Source of the DNA: Spirochaetales bacterium
GTDB lineage: Bacteria; Spirochaetota; Spirochaetia; Treponematales; UBA12059
Reading direction: 5' to 3'
NCBI GenBank assembly: GCA_004525355.1
Contig: SPCK01000073.1
Location: 1 to 8,418 of the forward strand
Length of the DNA stretch: 8,418 nt
The position numbers and the translations under genes were made by a program. This document shows, in pieces, positions 1-6,397 of this stretch. The notes beneath the pieces were generated by a model. The model ran no database searches and was not told the DNA's origin. It saw nothing but the letters and a program-made list of their open reading frames with translations. The first letter of the stretch is position 1. Each line of letters starts with the position of its first letter.

Positions 1-1974
1 CAGGAATTCGACCCGTCGGTCATATTCTACGAGAAGATTGTCCCGATCAAGAATCAGACGACCATCGGGGACTACTTCGAATGGTTCAAGAATAATGTCG
101 CGGCCCAGGCGGTATCGCTCAGGCTCTCCGACCTTACCCGCGCCGGCGGCAAGTCCTGGGTTGAGGCCTACTTCGACGACGATTATTTCTACGGGATGAC
201 CAGGATATTCGCGTTCACGCTGAGCGCCAGGAGCGGTTCAGAACTGGCCGCCTTCTCCGACCTCGCCGTTGAGGTGGAACGGCTGCGCAGGCACGGCTTC
301 ACTGAAAGTGAATTCAAGCGAACCGTGGACGGATACCGGCGATGGCTGACGACGCTCGACGTCGAGGACCAGGACCTCAGGAGCGGCAACTTCGCGGACG
401 AGTACGTACGCAACTTCATGTACGACGAACCGGTCCCCGGAGTGATCAATGAGCGGGTCTACATCAAGGACGCCCTTGACGCATTGACGCTACAGGACCT
501 GAACATGTCGGCGCGATCCATTCTGGCGGACGACGAAGGTTTCGTCGCGGTCCGCGCAATGGCGGCACCAGCCGACGGGTCTATCAATGAGGCCGACTTT
601 GAATCCGCCCTGGAAACCGCTCGCGCTCGCGCGATCGAACCGCTCGCCGTATCGGATACGGCCCAGGTAGGCCTGTTCGACGGGGAGCCCGAAGGCGGCT
701 CAATCGTCTCTGAAGAACTCATGCCCAACAATATAACCGAGCTGATCCTGTCCAACGGAGCACGCGTCCTGATCAAACCGACGACCTACGACAATGACTC
801 GGTCAACTTCGTAGGCTGGTCGCTCGGAGGGTACTCCGCCCTGCCCCTGGACGACTATTACGCCGCCGCGTTCGCCCCGACGCTCCTGGGAACCACGGGC
901 CTCGGCGACATGGACGCCACGCAACTGCAAGAGGCTACCGCGCTGGCCAATGTCGGACTCTCCTGGCGCATCGCCGAGAACGGTACGTCGCTGTCTGGCA
1001 AGTCAGCCACGGGGGACCTGCACACATTACTCAGGATCGTCTACCTTACCGCCGCGGAACCGGGGAAAGACCAGGCAGCTTTCAATCTCATGCGCGATCG
1101 ACTGGCAGAACAGATCGGCCCCTACGCCCAGGACCCGGGCTACCGTTTCGAGACTGCATGGAGTTCACACCTTTTCAATGACAATCCTCGTGCAGCCCCG
1201 CTGGACGCCTCTCGCGTCAAGGCGTTGAGCTACGACAAGGTGATGGCTACGGCCGTTCAGGCTCTCACCCCTGCATCCCGTTTTACCTATGTATTGGTGG
1301 GAGACGTCGCGCTTCCTGAGGCAAAGAGGCTCGCCGCCAAATATCTGGGTGCCCTTCCCTCCGGAACCGTAACTGAACCGCAGTGGCAGGAACCCCTGCG
1401 CCCCCGGAAGGACGCGGGCGTGCGTGTCGATTTTCCTTTCGCCCGAGAAAATCGCGCAAGCGTCAAGATGGTCTGGGCCGCAGAGGCACCCTGGAGCTGG
1501 GAACGGGAACAGACCCTGGACCTCTTGGCCCAGGCCCTGAACAACCGCCTCCTTGATGCGATCCGTGAGGACCTTGGCGGTACTTACGTCGTTTCGACCA
1601 GCGGTACGTTCTCACGAATGCCCCTCGAACAGTACGCCTTGGTGGTATCGTTCAACTGCGATCCAGCGCGAGTCGACGAGCTGATCGCAGAAGTCCGGGC
1701 AGAAGTCGCGAGCCTGGCGGATGGCCGGCTCAACCCCATGTACGTTCAACAGATCAAGGCCGCGGCTCAACGGGAATACGACGGTACCAACCGCACAAAC
1801 ACCTACTGGGTAAAGAACCTGGCCAATGCGGTGGCCTATGGCCTGGACTACGAGATCATTGGTAGGGCCAAGCTCAGGATCGAGCTGGCCGATCCCGAGC
1901 TATTCAAGACCCTCGCCGCGGAAACGCTTCGACCCGATCGCGAGTTCGTCTACGTAATGACGCCGGAAAATTAA
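1..1974 (+). CDS. M16 family zinc metalloprotease, PqqL-like, C-terminal 657 residues (5' partial)
   Basis: The frame is open from the first base of the window to the TAA at 1972-1974, so the start lies upstream; the ATG at 196 is internal. What remains is the end of the first M16 half (residues about 1-225), a linker, and a complete second half. The second half opens with a beta strand of the type LILSNGARVLIKPT (window residues about 248-262) and holds the M16-typical segment EDLGGTYVVS (about 525-534). It ends with a helical substrate-cradling domain. Family members usually run about 900-950 residues, so roughly 270 are missing, including the zinc site HxxEH of the active half. The second half has no HxxEH, as expected for the inactive half of these clam-shell peptidases. 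Such proteins degrade peptides, often in the periplasm or outer envelope; a signal peptide cannot be judged here. It is followed by a strong hairpin and converges on the response regulator gene. Confidence 0.9.
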   Translation, partial: QEFDPSVIFYEKIVPIKNQTTIGDYFEWFKNNVAAQAVSLRLSDLTRAGGKSWVEAYFDDDYFYGMTRIFAFTLSARSGSELAAFSDLAVEVERLRRHGFTESEFKRTVDGYRRWLTTLDVEDQDLRSGNFADEYVRNFMYDEPVPGVINERVYIKDALDALTLQDLNMSARSILADDEGFVAVRAMAAPADGSINEADFESALETARARAIEPLAVSDTAQVGLFDGEPEGGSIVSEELMPNNITELILSNGARVLIKPTTYDNDSVNFVGWSLGGYSALPLDDYYAAAFAPTLLGTTGLGDMDATQLQEATALANVGLSWRIAENGTSLSGKSATGDLHTLLRIVYLTAAEPGKDQAAFNLMRDRLAEQIGPYAQDPGYRFETAWSSHLFNDNPRAAPLDASRVKALSYDKVMATAVQALTPASRFTYVLVGDVALPEAKRLAAKYLGALPSGTVTEPQWQEPLRPRKDAGVRVDFPFARENRASVKMVWAAEAPWSWEREQTLDLLAQALNNRLLDAIREDLGGTYVVSTSGTFSRMPLEQYALVVSFNCDPARVDELIAEVRAEVASLADGRLNPMYVQQIKAAAQREYDGTNRTNTYWVKNLANAVAYGLDYEIIGRAKLRIELADPELFKTLAAETLRPDREFVYVMTPEN

Positions 1975-2000
1975 GTCGAGCCGCCCGATCGGTCATAAGG

Positions 2001-2044
2001 AAGCCTGACGCCCCGGATCCGCATGGATCCGGGGCGTCAGGCTT
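2001..2044. terminator. Perfect 20-bp stem, probable bidirectional terminator
   Basis: Bases 2001-2020 are perfectly complementary to 2025-2044, with loop GCAT. One further G-C pair (2000/2045) extends the stem. It lies 26 bases after the protease stop and 18 bases from the response-regulator stop, exactly between two convergent genes, which fits a shared terminator. The tracts following the stem on either strand are only weakly T-rich (CTCGTTCTCC on the plus strand), so it may stop polymerase through stem strength or protect 3' ends. The stem holds GGATCC in both arms. Confidence 0.75.
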
Positions 2045-2062
2045 CTCGTTCTCCGGGGGGCT

Positions 2063-2794
2063 TCAGTCTTCCACGCACACCAGGACTACAAAGCCGGTAG
2101 CCTTTCCCGCCTCGTCCTTGAACGGGTTCACCTCCAGGTGCGCCTGCTTGTCCGCGCCCTTGAACGTCAGCTGCTTGCTCGTCGATGGGTTGGCTGATCG
2201 GGCAGCCGCGGATTCAACCAGCAGGTCGGTTATGGCCGCAGGTTCGGTAAAGAACATATGCAGCGCAGTGCCGACCTTGCCATCTCCTCCGCTGGGCAGG
2301 TTCAGCTTTGCCGACTCGTTGGCATAGCTTATTCGGCCGTAGGAATCAGTAAGGAAAACGGGTCTCGGAAAGCGGGCCAGCGCCCGCTTGTACCAGTCAT
2401 CCTTCTCCCGATCCCGGTACTCGCGAGAACGCCTCAGGGCAAGCTCGAGTGTGGTATGCAGGGTCTTTTCTTCAAAGGGCTTGACCAGGTAACCGTACGC
2501 CCGAGTCTCGAGGGCACGATTGAGCGTCTCGTCATCCGAATAGGCGGACAGGAATATGAAAGGGACGTCAAATTCGCCGCCTATCATATAGGCGGTTTCT
2601 ATGCCGTCCTGGAAGCCCTTCAGGCGGATATCCATGAGAATCAGGTCCGGTTTGTGAACGACGATAGCCTCGGGAACGTCCTCGCCTCGCTTGAGCACCG
2701 TGGGTACTCGATACCCGAAACGCTGAAGCGTCTCGCTCAATTCCATCCCGGCCAGGGCTTCGTCCTCAACGATGAGGATGACCGCTTCCGCCAT
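2063..2794 (-). CDS. Response regulator, REC-PAS (single receiver domain plus PAS domain)
   Basis: A 243-residue protein. An N-terminal CheY-like receiver domain (about 4-121) shows the acidic pair E10-D11, the phospho-acceptor D55 in LILMDIRL, S83 in the usual Ser/Thr position (FLSAYSD) and K105 in LVKPF. This makes it an intact, phosphorylatable receiver. Residues about 130-240 look like a PAS domain (PVFLTDSYGRISYANESA, then a strand-rich end). No DNA-binding, GGDEF, HisKA or other output domain follows, so signalling would go through protein contact or ligand sensing by the PAS domain. The start at 2794 is chosen because GGAGG (2800-2804) sits five bases before this ATG; upstream in-frame ATGs at 2812 and 2872 lack such a site and would add residues outside the receiver fold. 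No histidine kinase is adjacent. The cognate kinase and target are unknown. Confidence 0.88.
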   Translation of the reverse strand: MAEAVILIVEDEALAGMELSETLQRFGYRVPTVLKRGEDVPEAIVVHKPDLILMDIRLKGFQDGIETAYMIGGEFDVPFIFLSAYSDDETLNRALETRAYGYLVKPFEEKTLHTTLELALRRSREYRDREKDDWYKRALARFPRPVFLTDSYGRISYANESAKLNLPSGGDGKVGTALHMFFTEPAAITDLLVESAAARSANPSTSKQLTFKGADKQAHLEVNPFKDEAGKATGFVVLVCVED

Positions 2795-2845
2795 ATCCAC
2801 CTCCAAACTCATTGTGTACCGCGTAAACGAAGTGCAGTGCCGCAC

Positions 2846-2874
2846 ATTGTATACGCGGGCTGGGATGACCACAA
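2846..2874 (-). promoter_or_regulatory. Candidate sigma-70-type promoter for the response regulator
   Basis: On the minus strand, TTGTGG (2869-2874) and TACAAT (2846-2851, five of six matches to TATAAT) are 17 bases apart. This would start transcription near 2839 and leave a leader of about 45 bases before the ATG at 2794. It lies downstream of the repeat/terminator-like hairpin that follows the zinc-ribbon gene, which supports separate transcription of the regulator. The -35 match is modest. Confidence 0.4.
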
Positions 2875-2913
2875 GCGGAGATATCGATCAGGCTCGCTTT
2901 ATCACTTCGGAAG

Positions 2914-2946
2914 TGTTGAAAATACCGCCTCCGCGGTTTTACAACA
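2914..2946 (-). repeat. 33-base imperfect palindrome, copy A; terminator-like
   Basis: On the minus strand the element reads as a hairpin. Its outer arms are TGTTG and CAACA, a second step pairs AAA with TTT across a T-T mismatch, and the inner stem is ACCGC/GCGGT with loop GGAG and one bulged A on the 3' side. It starts five bases after the TAA of the zinc-ribbon gene. A second copy, identical at 27 of 33 positions, lies at 5106-5138 and also starts five bases after a stop codon. The run TATTTT on the 3' side of the inner stem could serve as the U-tract of an intrinsic terminator, with AAAA on the other side making it usable in both directions. Confidence 0.7.
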
Positions 2947-2951
2947 CCCTG

Positions 2952-3677
2952 TTATATATGGAAAAGCTTGCGCAGACTCGTGTCCCTTGCCAGGCGATGG
3001 TGGGCGTACAGGAGAAAAGCGGCTACGGGCACGAGGGCAGATGCAACGATATACGACCAGAGCAGGTGTATCTCCCTAATCGCCCATAGGCTGATCGAAG
3101 CCTCCGTGACCAGGCAGATAAGCGCGATCGCAAGCAAGGAATATGAGAGAACGTTCAAACCCCGACGCTTGGACAGCCTGATAGCCAACACGATACCCGC
3201 CAGCGTAGCTTCTACAGTCAGGGCGATGGGAATCCCCAGACGCAGTGACCAGTCTAACGTTCCGTTGATATAGTCCATGGCGACCATGTAGGCCAGGGGA
3301 GAGAGCGCCGCGACCGCGATACCCAGGGACGGGCGCCGTACCGATACCAGGTAGGGGTACACGAAACACCAGACGAAGCCGAGCGAGGCGAGCGGGTACA
3401 GCGACCAAGTGATTCCCCCGCCCGTCATGAGATCAACCAGGAATACCGTCGCGGCGGCAATTGCCAAACATACGGTAAGCATCTCCGCTGCTATGTAGCG
3501 CCTTACCCTTGCCGGTTGCTGCAATTCGACAGCCGTATCCGCAATAGTCCGATGATTCGAGTCAGAAGCCGCCCCGGAATCCTGATTGGCCGCGGCGGCT
3601 TCCGGTTCGGTCCCGCACAGGGGACAGCGACGGGCCTCTGGACCCAGATCCACTCCGCACTTCGGGCAATATGACAC
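2952..3677 (-). CDS. Zinc-ribbon integral membrane protein, DUF6320-like
   Basis: A 241-residue protein whose N-terminus is a zinc ribbon with C4, C7, C18 and C21 (CPKCG and CPLCG, spacing CX2C-X10-CX2C). A polar Ala/Ser/Asp-rich linker follows to about residue 55, then about six hydrophobic helices fill the rest, and a basic tail ends the protein. This layout, directly behind a condensation-fold acetyltransferase, matches my memory of the DUF6320 family, best known from Firmicutes. The biochemical role is not known; it may anchor or regulate the acyltransferase at the membrane. I chose GTG (3675-3677) because GGAGG ends seven bases before it. The TTG at 3681-3683 overlaps the upstream stop as TTGA but has only one base after the GGAGG. 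Translation is coupled: the acyltransferase stop ends two bases before this start. Confidence 0.8.
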   Translation of the reverse strand: MSYCPKCGVDLGPEARRCPLCGTEPEAAAANQDSGAASDSNHRTIADTAVELQQPARVRRYIAAEMLTVCLAIAAATVFLVDLMTGGGITWSLYPLASLGFVWCFVYPYLVSVRRPSLGIAVAALSPLAYMVAMDYINGTLDWSLRLGIPIALTVEATLAGIVLAIRLSKRRGLNVLSYSLLAIALICLVTEASISLWAIREIHLLWSYIVASALVPVAAFLLYAHHRLARDTSLRKLFHI

Positions 3678-3679
3678 GG

Positions 3680-5011
3680 TCAAGCCTCCCCTTCGCAGTC
3701 GACGTGCACAGGCAGCCCAAGCGCTGCCAGGCGCGAAAAGAACAATCGTTCGAGATCCCTGGATTGGAGCAGGCTCCCGAAACCAAGGTACAGGTTCCCG
3801 TTCAAGGATACTATCGATGCATGGGTACCGATGCCCTGGCTCGGCGCGCCGACGAAATCCACGCGTTCCACGTGCCCGGAAATTTCTGGCGGTAGGATTA
3901 AAGGTCCCAGGTTGGAAAGGAAGCCTGAAACCAGCCCCTCACCCAGGGCGACGAACAGAATCCGTGCGAAGAAATCCTTGATGAACAACGGTATCATTCT
4001 GACAACCAGTTTCCGGCTGCCGCCTGCGTTCCTGCTGATCTGGGTCGCAATCCTGCGTTCGTCGTTCTCTATGCCCATGTAGTGATGGACATAGCTCACC
4101 AACTGTTCCAAGGTCCACGCACCCAACCGGGAATCCACCGAAGGAAGTATGAACAAGCTGAAATTCCGCAGGGTTTTCGTCGGGTAGAATCGCCTCATAT
4201 TGATTGGAATTTCCAGCGAGATCACAGGTCGTACGCGTTTCTTGCGCTCGACGTACGACGCACGTATCGCCAACAGGGACTCTATGTATACCGCCGCCAG
4301 GAATTCGGTCATGCTCACATGGCGCGCCTTGGCTTGGGCCAATACCGCATCGAGCGGTATCACGCCCGAGATAACCCGATATCCCGGATGCGGTATCAGC
4401 GGCGACTCGAGATGAAAGACTTGGGGCAAGGCGGACGGAACGGGGACTCCGGGCTTGTAGAAACGGTGATAGGCGTCCTCGTACTCCTCCGGGTCAGGAA
4501 AACCGTCAAGGCTGAAGCCGAGATCGGATACTTCCGAAACGGTTCCGCAGCGGCGAAAATACTCGACGAGCAGTACCCTGAGAAACGTCGTGCCGCCTGT
4601 ACCGTCAGTCAGGACGTGGCTGAACTCACAGGCTATCGTTCGATCGCGAAGTCGTACGCGAAAGAGCGGCGCTCCCGGCACCCGAATATCATGCCCGACG
4701 CACGGCTGTCCGAGATCGGAGATGGGACGGACGGGAACTGTCAGCGGTTGGAAGTAATACCAGAAAAATCCCCGTCGCAGACTGACCAGGAAGTACGGGA
4801 ACCGGCTCACGGTCTTTTCAAGGGCGCCCTCGAGTTCGACCAGCTTGACCGGATGGTCAAGTGTTACTGAAAGCCTGAACAGCGTGGTGTTTCGCCGTGT
4901 CGTTACCGCCGGCATGATAGTAGCGGCATTATCCAGCTTGTACCAAGGTCCCGTTTGGTCGGAAAATCCGGTCCGGGCACGTTTTGCGTTTCGCGCTTCG
5001 TGGGTCATCAT
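3680..5011 (-). CDS. Alcohol-acetyltransferase-like acyltransferase (condensation-domain fold)
   Basis: A 443-residue protein of the chloramphenicol-acetyltransferase/condensation superfamily. The N-terminal segment WYKLDNAATIMPAV (23-36) and the RRGFFWYYF segment (79-87) are typical of the group annotated as alcohol acetyltransferases. The catalytic motif HxxxDG is present as HVLTDG (132-137), with H132 the expected general base and D136 structural. NMRRFYPTKTLRNF (271-284) and SNLGP (366-370) are further conserved stretches of the C-terminal half. There is no carrier-protein domain, so the enzyme stands alone, probably moving an acyl group from CoA to an unknown alcohol or amine; it has no signal peptide and should be cytosolic. 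The start is one of two adjacent ATGs (5011 or 5008); an AAGG eight bases upstream of the first favours 5011. The DUF6320-like membrane gene follows at once. Substrate cannot be read from sequence. Confidence 0.85.
   Translation of the reverse strand: MMTHEARNAKRARTGFSDQTGPWYKLDNAATIMPAVTTRRNTTLFRLSVTLDHPVKLVELEGALEKTVSRFPYFLVSLRRGFFWYYFQPLTVPVRPISDLGQPCVGHDIRVPGAPLFRVRLRDRTIACEFSHVLTDGTGGTTFLRVLLVEYFRRCGTVSEVSDLGFSLDGFPDPEEYEDAYHRFYKPGVPVPSALPQVFHLESPLIPHPGYRVISGVIPLDAVLAQAKARHVSMTEFLAAVYIESLLAIRASYVERKKRVRPVISLEIPINMRRFYPTKTLRNFSLFILPSVDSRLGAWTLEQLVSYVHHYMGIENDERRIATQISRNAGGSRKLVVRMIPLFIKDFFARILFVALGEGLVSGFLSNLGPLILPPEISGHVERVDFVGAPSQGIGTHASIVSLNGNLYLGFGSLLQSRDLERLFFSRLAALGLPVHVDCEGEA
3685..3691 (-). 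promoter_or_regulatory. Ribosome binding site that decides the GTG start of the zinc-ribbon gene
   Basis: On the minus strand GGGGAGG is followed by seven bases and then GTG (3675-3677). It lies inside the last codons of the acyltransferase gene. The alternative TTG at 3683 would leave one base of spacing, too short for initiation. Confidence 0.7.
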
Positions 5012-5105
5012 CAGGTAGACCTTGATCCAATGCGACGGTTGCAGCAGGTCCGCGAGAAAAATCGACTCGAACGATACGTTGCTGCGCCCCCTCCCGGATT
5101 GGTAC
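5012..5105 (-). other. Leader region of the acyltransferase gene; no clear promoter
   Basis: These 94 bases lie between hairpin copy B and the acyltransferase start. They hold no convincing -35/-10 pair. A purine-rich GGGAGGGGG tract stands near the upstream end and an AAGG ribosome-binding sequence near the ATG. GCAGCA and TGCTGC form a widely spaced inverted repeat that could bracket a leader structure, but the inner pairing is weak, so I do not call an element. If hairpin B terminates transcription, an unrecognised promoter must be here. Confidence 0.3.
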
Positions 5106-5138
5106 TGTTGGAAACACCGCCTGCGCGATTTTCCAAGA
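5106..5138 (-). repeat. 33-base imperfect palindrome, copy B; terminator-like
   Basis: On the minus strand TTGGAAA pairs with TTTCCAA (5130-5136 with 5108-5114 on the plus strand), and the stem continues as ATCGC against GCGGT with loop GCAG. One base (G) is bulged on the 3' side, at the same place as the bulged A in copy A. Two differences from copy A keep or improve pairing: a T-T mismatch becomes G-C, and a C-G pair becomes a T-G wobble. It starts five bases after the TAG of the DUF554 gene and stands 94 bases before the acyltransferase ATG, so it probably separates the two genes into different transcripts. Confidence 0.7.
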
Positions 5139-5143
5139 CTTTT

Positions 5144-5860
5144 CTACAAGATAGGAATATAGACGAAAAGCAGGGAGAGGACAACGATGACTACCAGGGC
5201 AGGTAGGAAATCTCCCGTACGGATCTTCTTGAGTCCCATTAGGTTGATGCCAATCATGACCACCAGCGCCCCACCAACCGCGCTCAGCTCGGTAATCATT
5301 TCCTGGCTCACGTATGGCCGTATCCACACGGACAGCAACGTCAGTGCGCCCTGGTATACAAAAACCGAAATGGCCGAAAAACCCACGCCCACGCCCATGG
5401 CGCCCGCGAACATGATGGCGACAAAGCCGTCCATCACGCTCTTGGTCAATAACAGCGTATAATCGCCCTCGGCTCCCGCCTTGAATGATCCGACCAGGGC
5501 CATGGCACCGACACAAAACAGGACGGAGGCGTTCAGGAATCCGTAGGCGAATCCGCCAGATGCCTCTCCCTCGATTCCGGCCTCTCCCCGGGCGAAGTGG
5601 GAGCGCAGGAATTCACCCAAACGGTATATCGCGCCCTCGACGTCCAAGGCCGTTCCGATCAGGCCGCCCACGATGATGCTCAGGGCCAGCGCCAGGATAT
5701 GGCCGCTGCCCAGGGCCATGGACAGGCCGATTATCAGCGATATGATCCCGGTCGCGTTGTACACGACCTCCTTGGCGCGCTCGGAAAAGCCCTTGCGAAA
5801 GAGAATCCCGATAAACGTGCCGATGATGATAGCAACGGCATTGATAATGGTAGCCAACAT
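5144..5860 (-). CDS. DUF554 family (YqgA-like) integral membrane protein
   Basis: A 238-residue, very hydrophobic protein opening with MLATIINAVAIIIGTFIGILFRKGFSERAKEVV-type sequence, the signature N-terminus of DUF554. A helix rich in Gly and Ile (about 36-71) follows, then a short charged loop (about 90-102, GEAGIEGEASGG) and further membrane helices (about 103-126, 140-180, 190-235). Six to seven membrane segments are expected in the inner membrane. The family includes E. coli YqgA; its transport or other function has not been settled, to my knowledge. ATG at 5858-5860 is taken as the start because AGGAG (5867-5871) stands six bases upstream and the family begins at this Met; a frame extension to 5887 adds nine residues without support. 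It is divergent from the cysteine-protein gene and followed by hairpin copy B. Confidence 0.88.
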   Translation of the reverse strand: MLATIINAVAIIIGTFIGILFRKGFSERAKEVVYNATGIISLIIGLSMALGSGHILALALSIIVGGLIGTALDVEGAIYRLGEFLRSHFARGEAGIEGEASGGFAYGFLNASVLFCVGAMALVGSFKAGAEGDYTLLLTKSVMDGFVAIMFAGAMGVGVGFSAISVFVYQGALTLLSVWIRPYVSQEMITELSAVGGALVVMIGINLMGLKKIRTGDFLPALVVIVVLSLLFVYIPIL

Positions 5861-5894
5861 GAAGTTCTCCTGCCTTACTGATCGCACTTCGCCC

Positions 5895-5907
5895 GCGCAT
5901 ATTGCGC
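5895..5907. promoter_or_regulatory. 13-base inverted repeat in the divergent intergenic region, possible operator
   Basis: GCGCATATTGCGC pairs its first and last five bases around a three-base centre. It lies between the divergent DUF554 and cysteine-protein genes, upstream of the plus-strand -35 candidate. It could be a regulator site, but a short GC-rich inverted repeat also arises by chance in such DNA. Confidence 0.2.
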
Positions 5908-5934
5908 CTGGAATATCCTGGACGCCGTAGCGCC

Positions 5935-5963
5935 TTGACCGGGCCCAGGTGATTATATACTAT
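5935..5963 (+). promoter_or_regulatory. Candidate sigma-70-type promoter for the cysteine-protein gene and perhaps the downstream operon
   Basis: TTGACC (5935-5940, five of six matches to TTGACA) is followed after 17 bases by TACTAT (5958-5963), with a better -10 match TATACT at 5956-5961 if 15-base spacing is allowed. The -10 overlaps the ATG at 5962, so transcription would start near 5970, downstream of that ATG. This supports the ATG at 5989 as the true start of the gene. Confidence 0.45.
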
Positions 5964-5988
5964 GATAGTTGGAAAGGTGGCAACGGTC

Positions 5989-6315
5989 ATGGAAGCTTTG
6001 CGTATCGAATATGCCGTGGAGGAACTCGAATCATCGACCCCGGGCAAGATTTTTTGCGCCAACTGCATCCACTGCAAACTCGTCCCGTCTCCGGCGGGCG
6101 ATGGCCGTTACTACCTGCGCGTCCGCTGCGAATCCGGCAAATGGCTTAAAAAATCGGGCCAAGAGAAGATATACAAGTATTTTACCGTAGCGCGTCGCAG
6201 TATCGAGCATTGCGAGAGCTACGAAGACATGGGAGAAGGTCCTGAATTCCTCAGGGACCTGCGAGAAACGCTCCCTGCAGCCGACGAACTGTACAAAGCC
6301 CCGAACCTGGGATAA
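5989..6315 (+). CDS. Conserved five-cysteine small protein, probable metal or Fe-S binder
   Basis: A 108-residue protein with C23, C26 and C29 (CANCIHC), C47 (RVRCESGKW) and C75 (EHCESYEDMG). A CX2CX2C cluster plus two distant cysteines suggests a zinc or iron-sulfur site, although no named domain comes to mind. The segments YYLRVRC and EKIYKYFTVARRS recall conserved hypothetical proteins of spirochaetes; this is memory, not a search. There is no signal peptide or membrane helix, so it should be cytosolic. I start it at 5989: GGAAAGGTGG (5971-5980) stands eight bases before this ATG, and the upstream ATG at 5962 lies in the likely -10 box. If 5962 were used, nine residues (MIVGKVATV) would be added. 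An 82-base gap with no clear terminator separates it from the HD gene, so the two may be co-transcribed. Confidence 0.75.
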   Translation: MEALRIEYAVEELESSTPGKIFCANCIHCKLVPSPAGDGRYYLRVRCESGKWLKKSGQEKIYKYFTVARRSIEHCESYEDMGEGPEFLRDLRETLPAADELYKAPNLG

Positions 6316-6397
6316 GCACCGGTACCGGCTCGCCCCGATTCCGACGGCAACGGGCGACGTCGGGATCCGCTTCCCCGTCCGCTACGAAAGGCACGCG
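6316..6397 (+). other. Short intergenic stretch before the HD gene
   Basis: It holds the palindrome CCGGTACCGG (6319-6328) and a weak stem CCGACG/CGTCGG (6341-6346 with 6358-6363, 11-base loop) without a following T-run. Neither looks like a good terminator. AAAGG (6387-6391) precedes the HD gene's ATG. The HD reading frame is open through all of this stretch but contains no ATG, GTG or TTG in frame. Confidence 0.35.

Noticed and set aside
196..1974. ATG at 196 as the start of the protease
   Set aside because: The frame is open and protein-like from base 1, and the M16 family is about 300 residues longer, so this Met is internal.
2914..2946. CRISPR repeat or transposon end
   Set aside because: Only two copies exist, more than 2 kb apart, without regular spacers, transposase gene or target duplication; position after stop codons fits a 3'-end element better.
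2258..3079. Plus-strand open frame of 273 codons
   Set aside because: It lies antisense to the response regulator and the zinc-ribbon gene end, has no recognisable domain, and the minus-strand genes have clear family motifs.
4082..4870. Plus-strand open frame of 262 codons
   Set aside because: It is antisense to the acyltransferase, rich in Arg/Gln/Tyr as expected of a shadow frame in GC-rich DNA, and has no ribosome binding site or known motif.
4929..5516. Minus-strand open frame of 195 codons between acyltransferase and DUF554
   Set aside because: It crosses both genes out of frame, is Arg/Gly/His-rich, and spans the hairpin repeat; no sign of a real gene.
6319..6363. Terminator between the cysteine-protein gene and the HD gene
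   Set aside because: The available stems are short or have large loops and lack a T-run, so I could not support a terminator.
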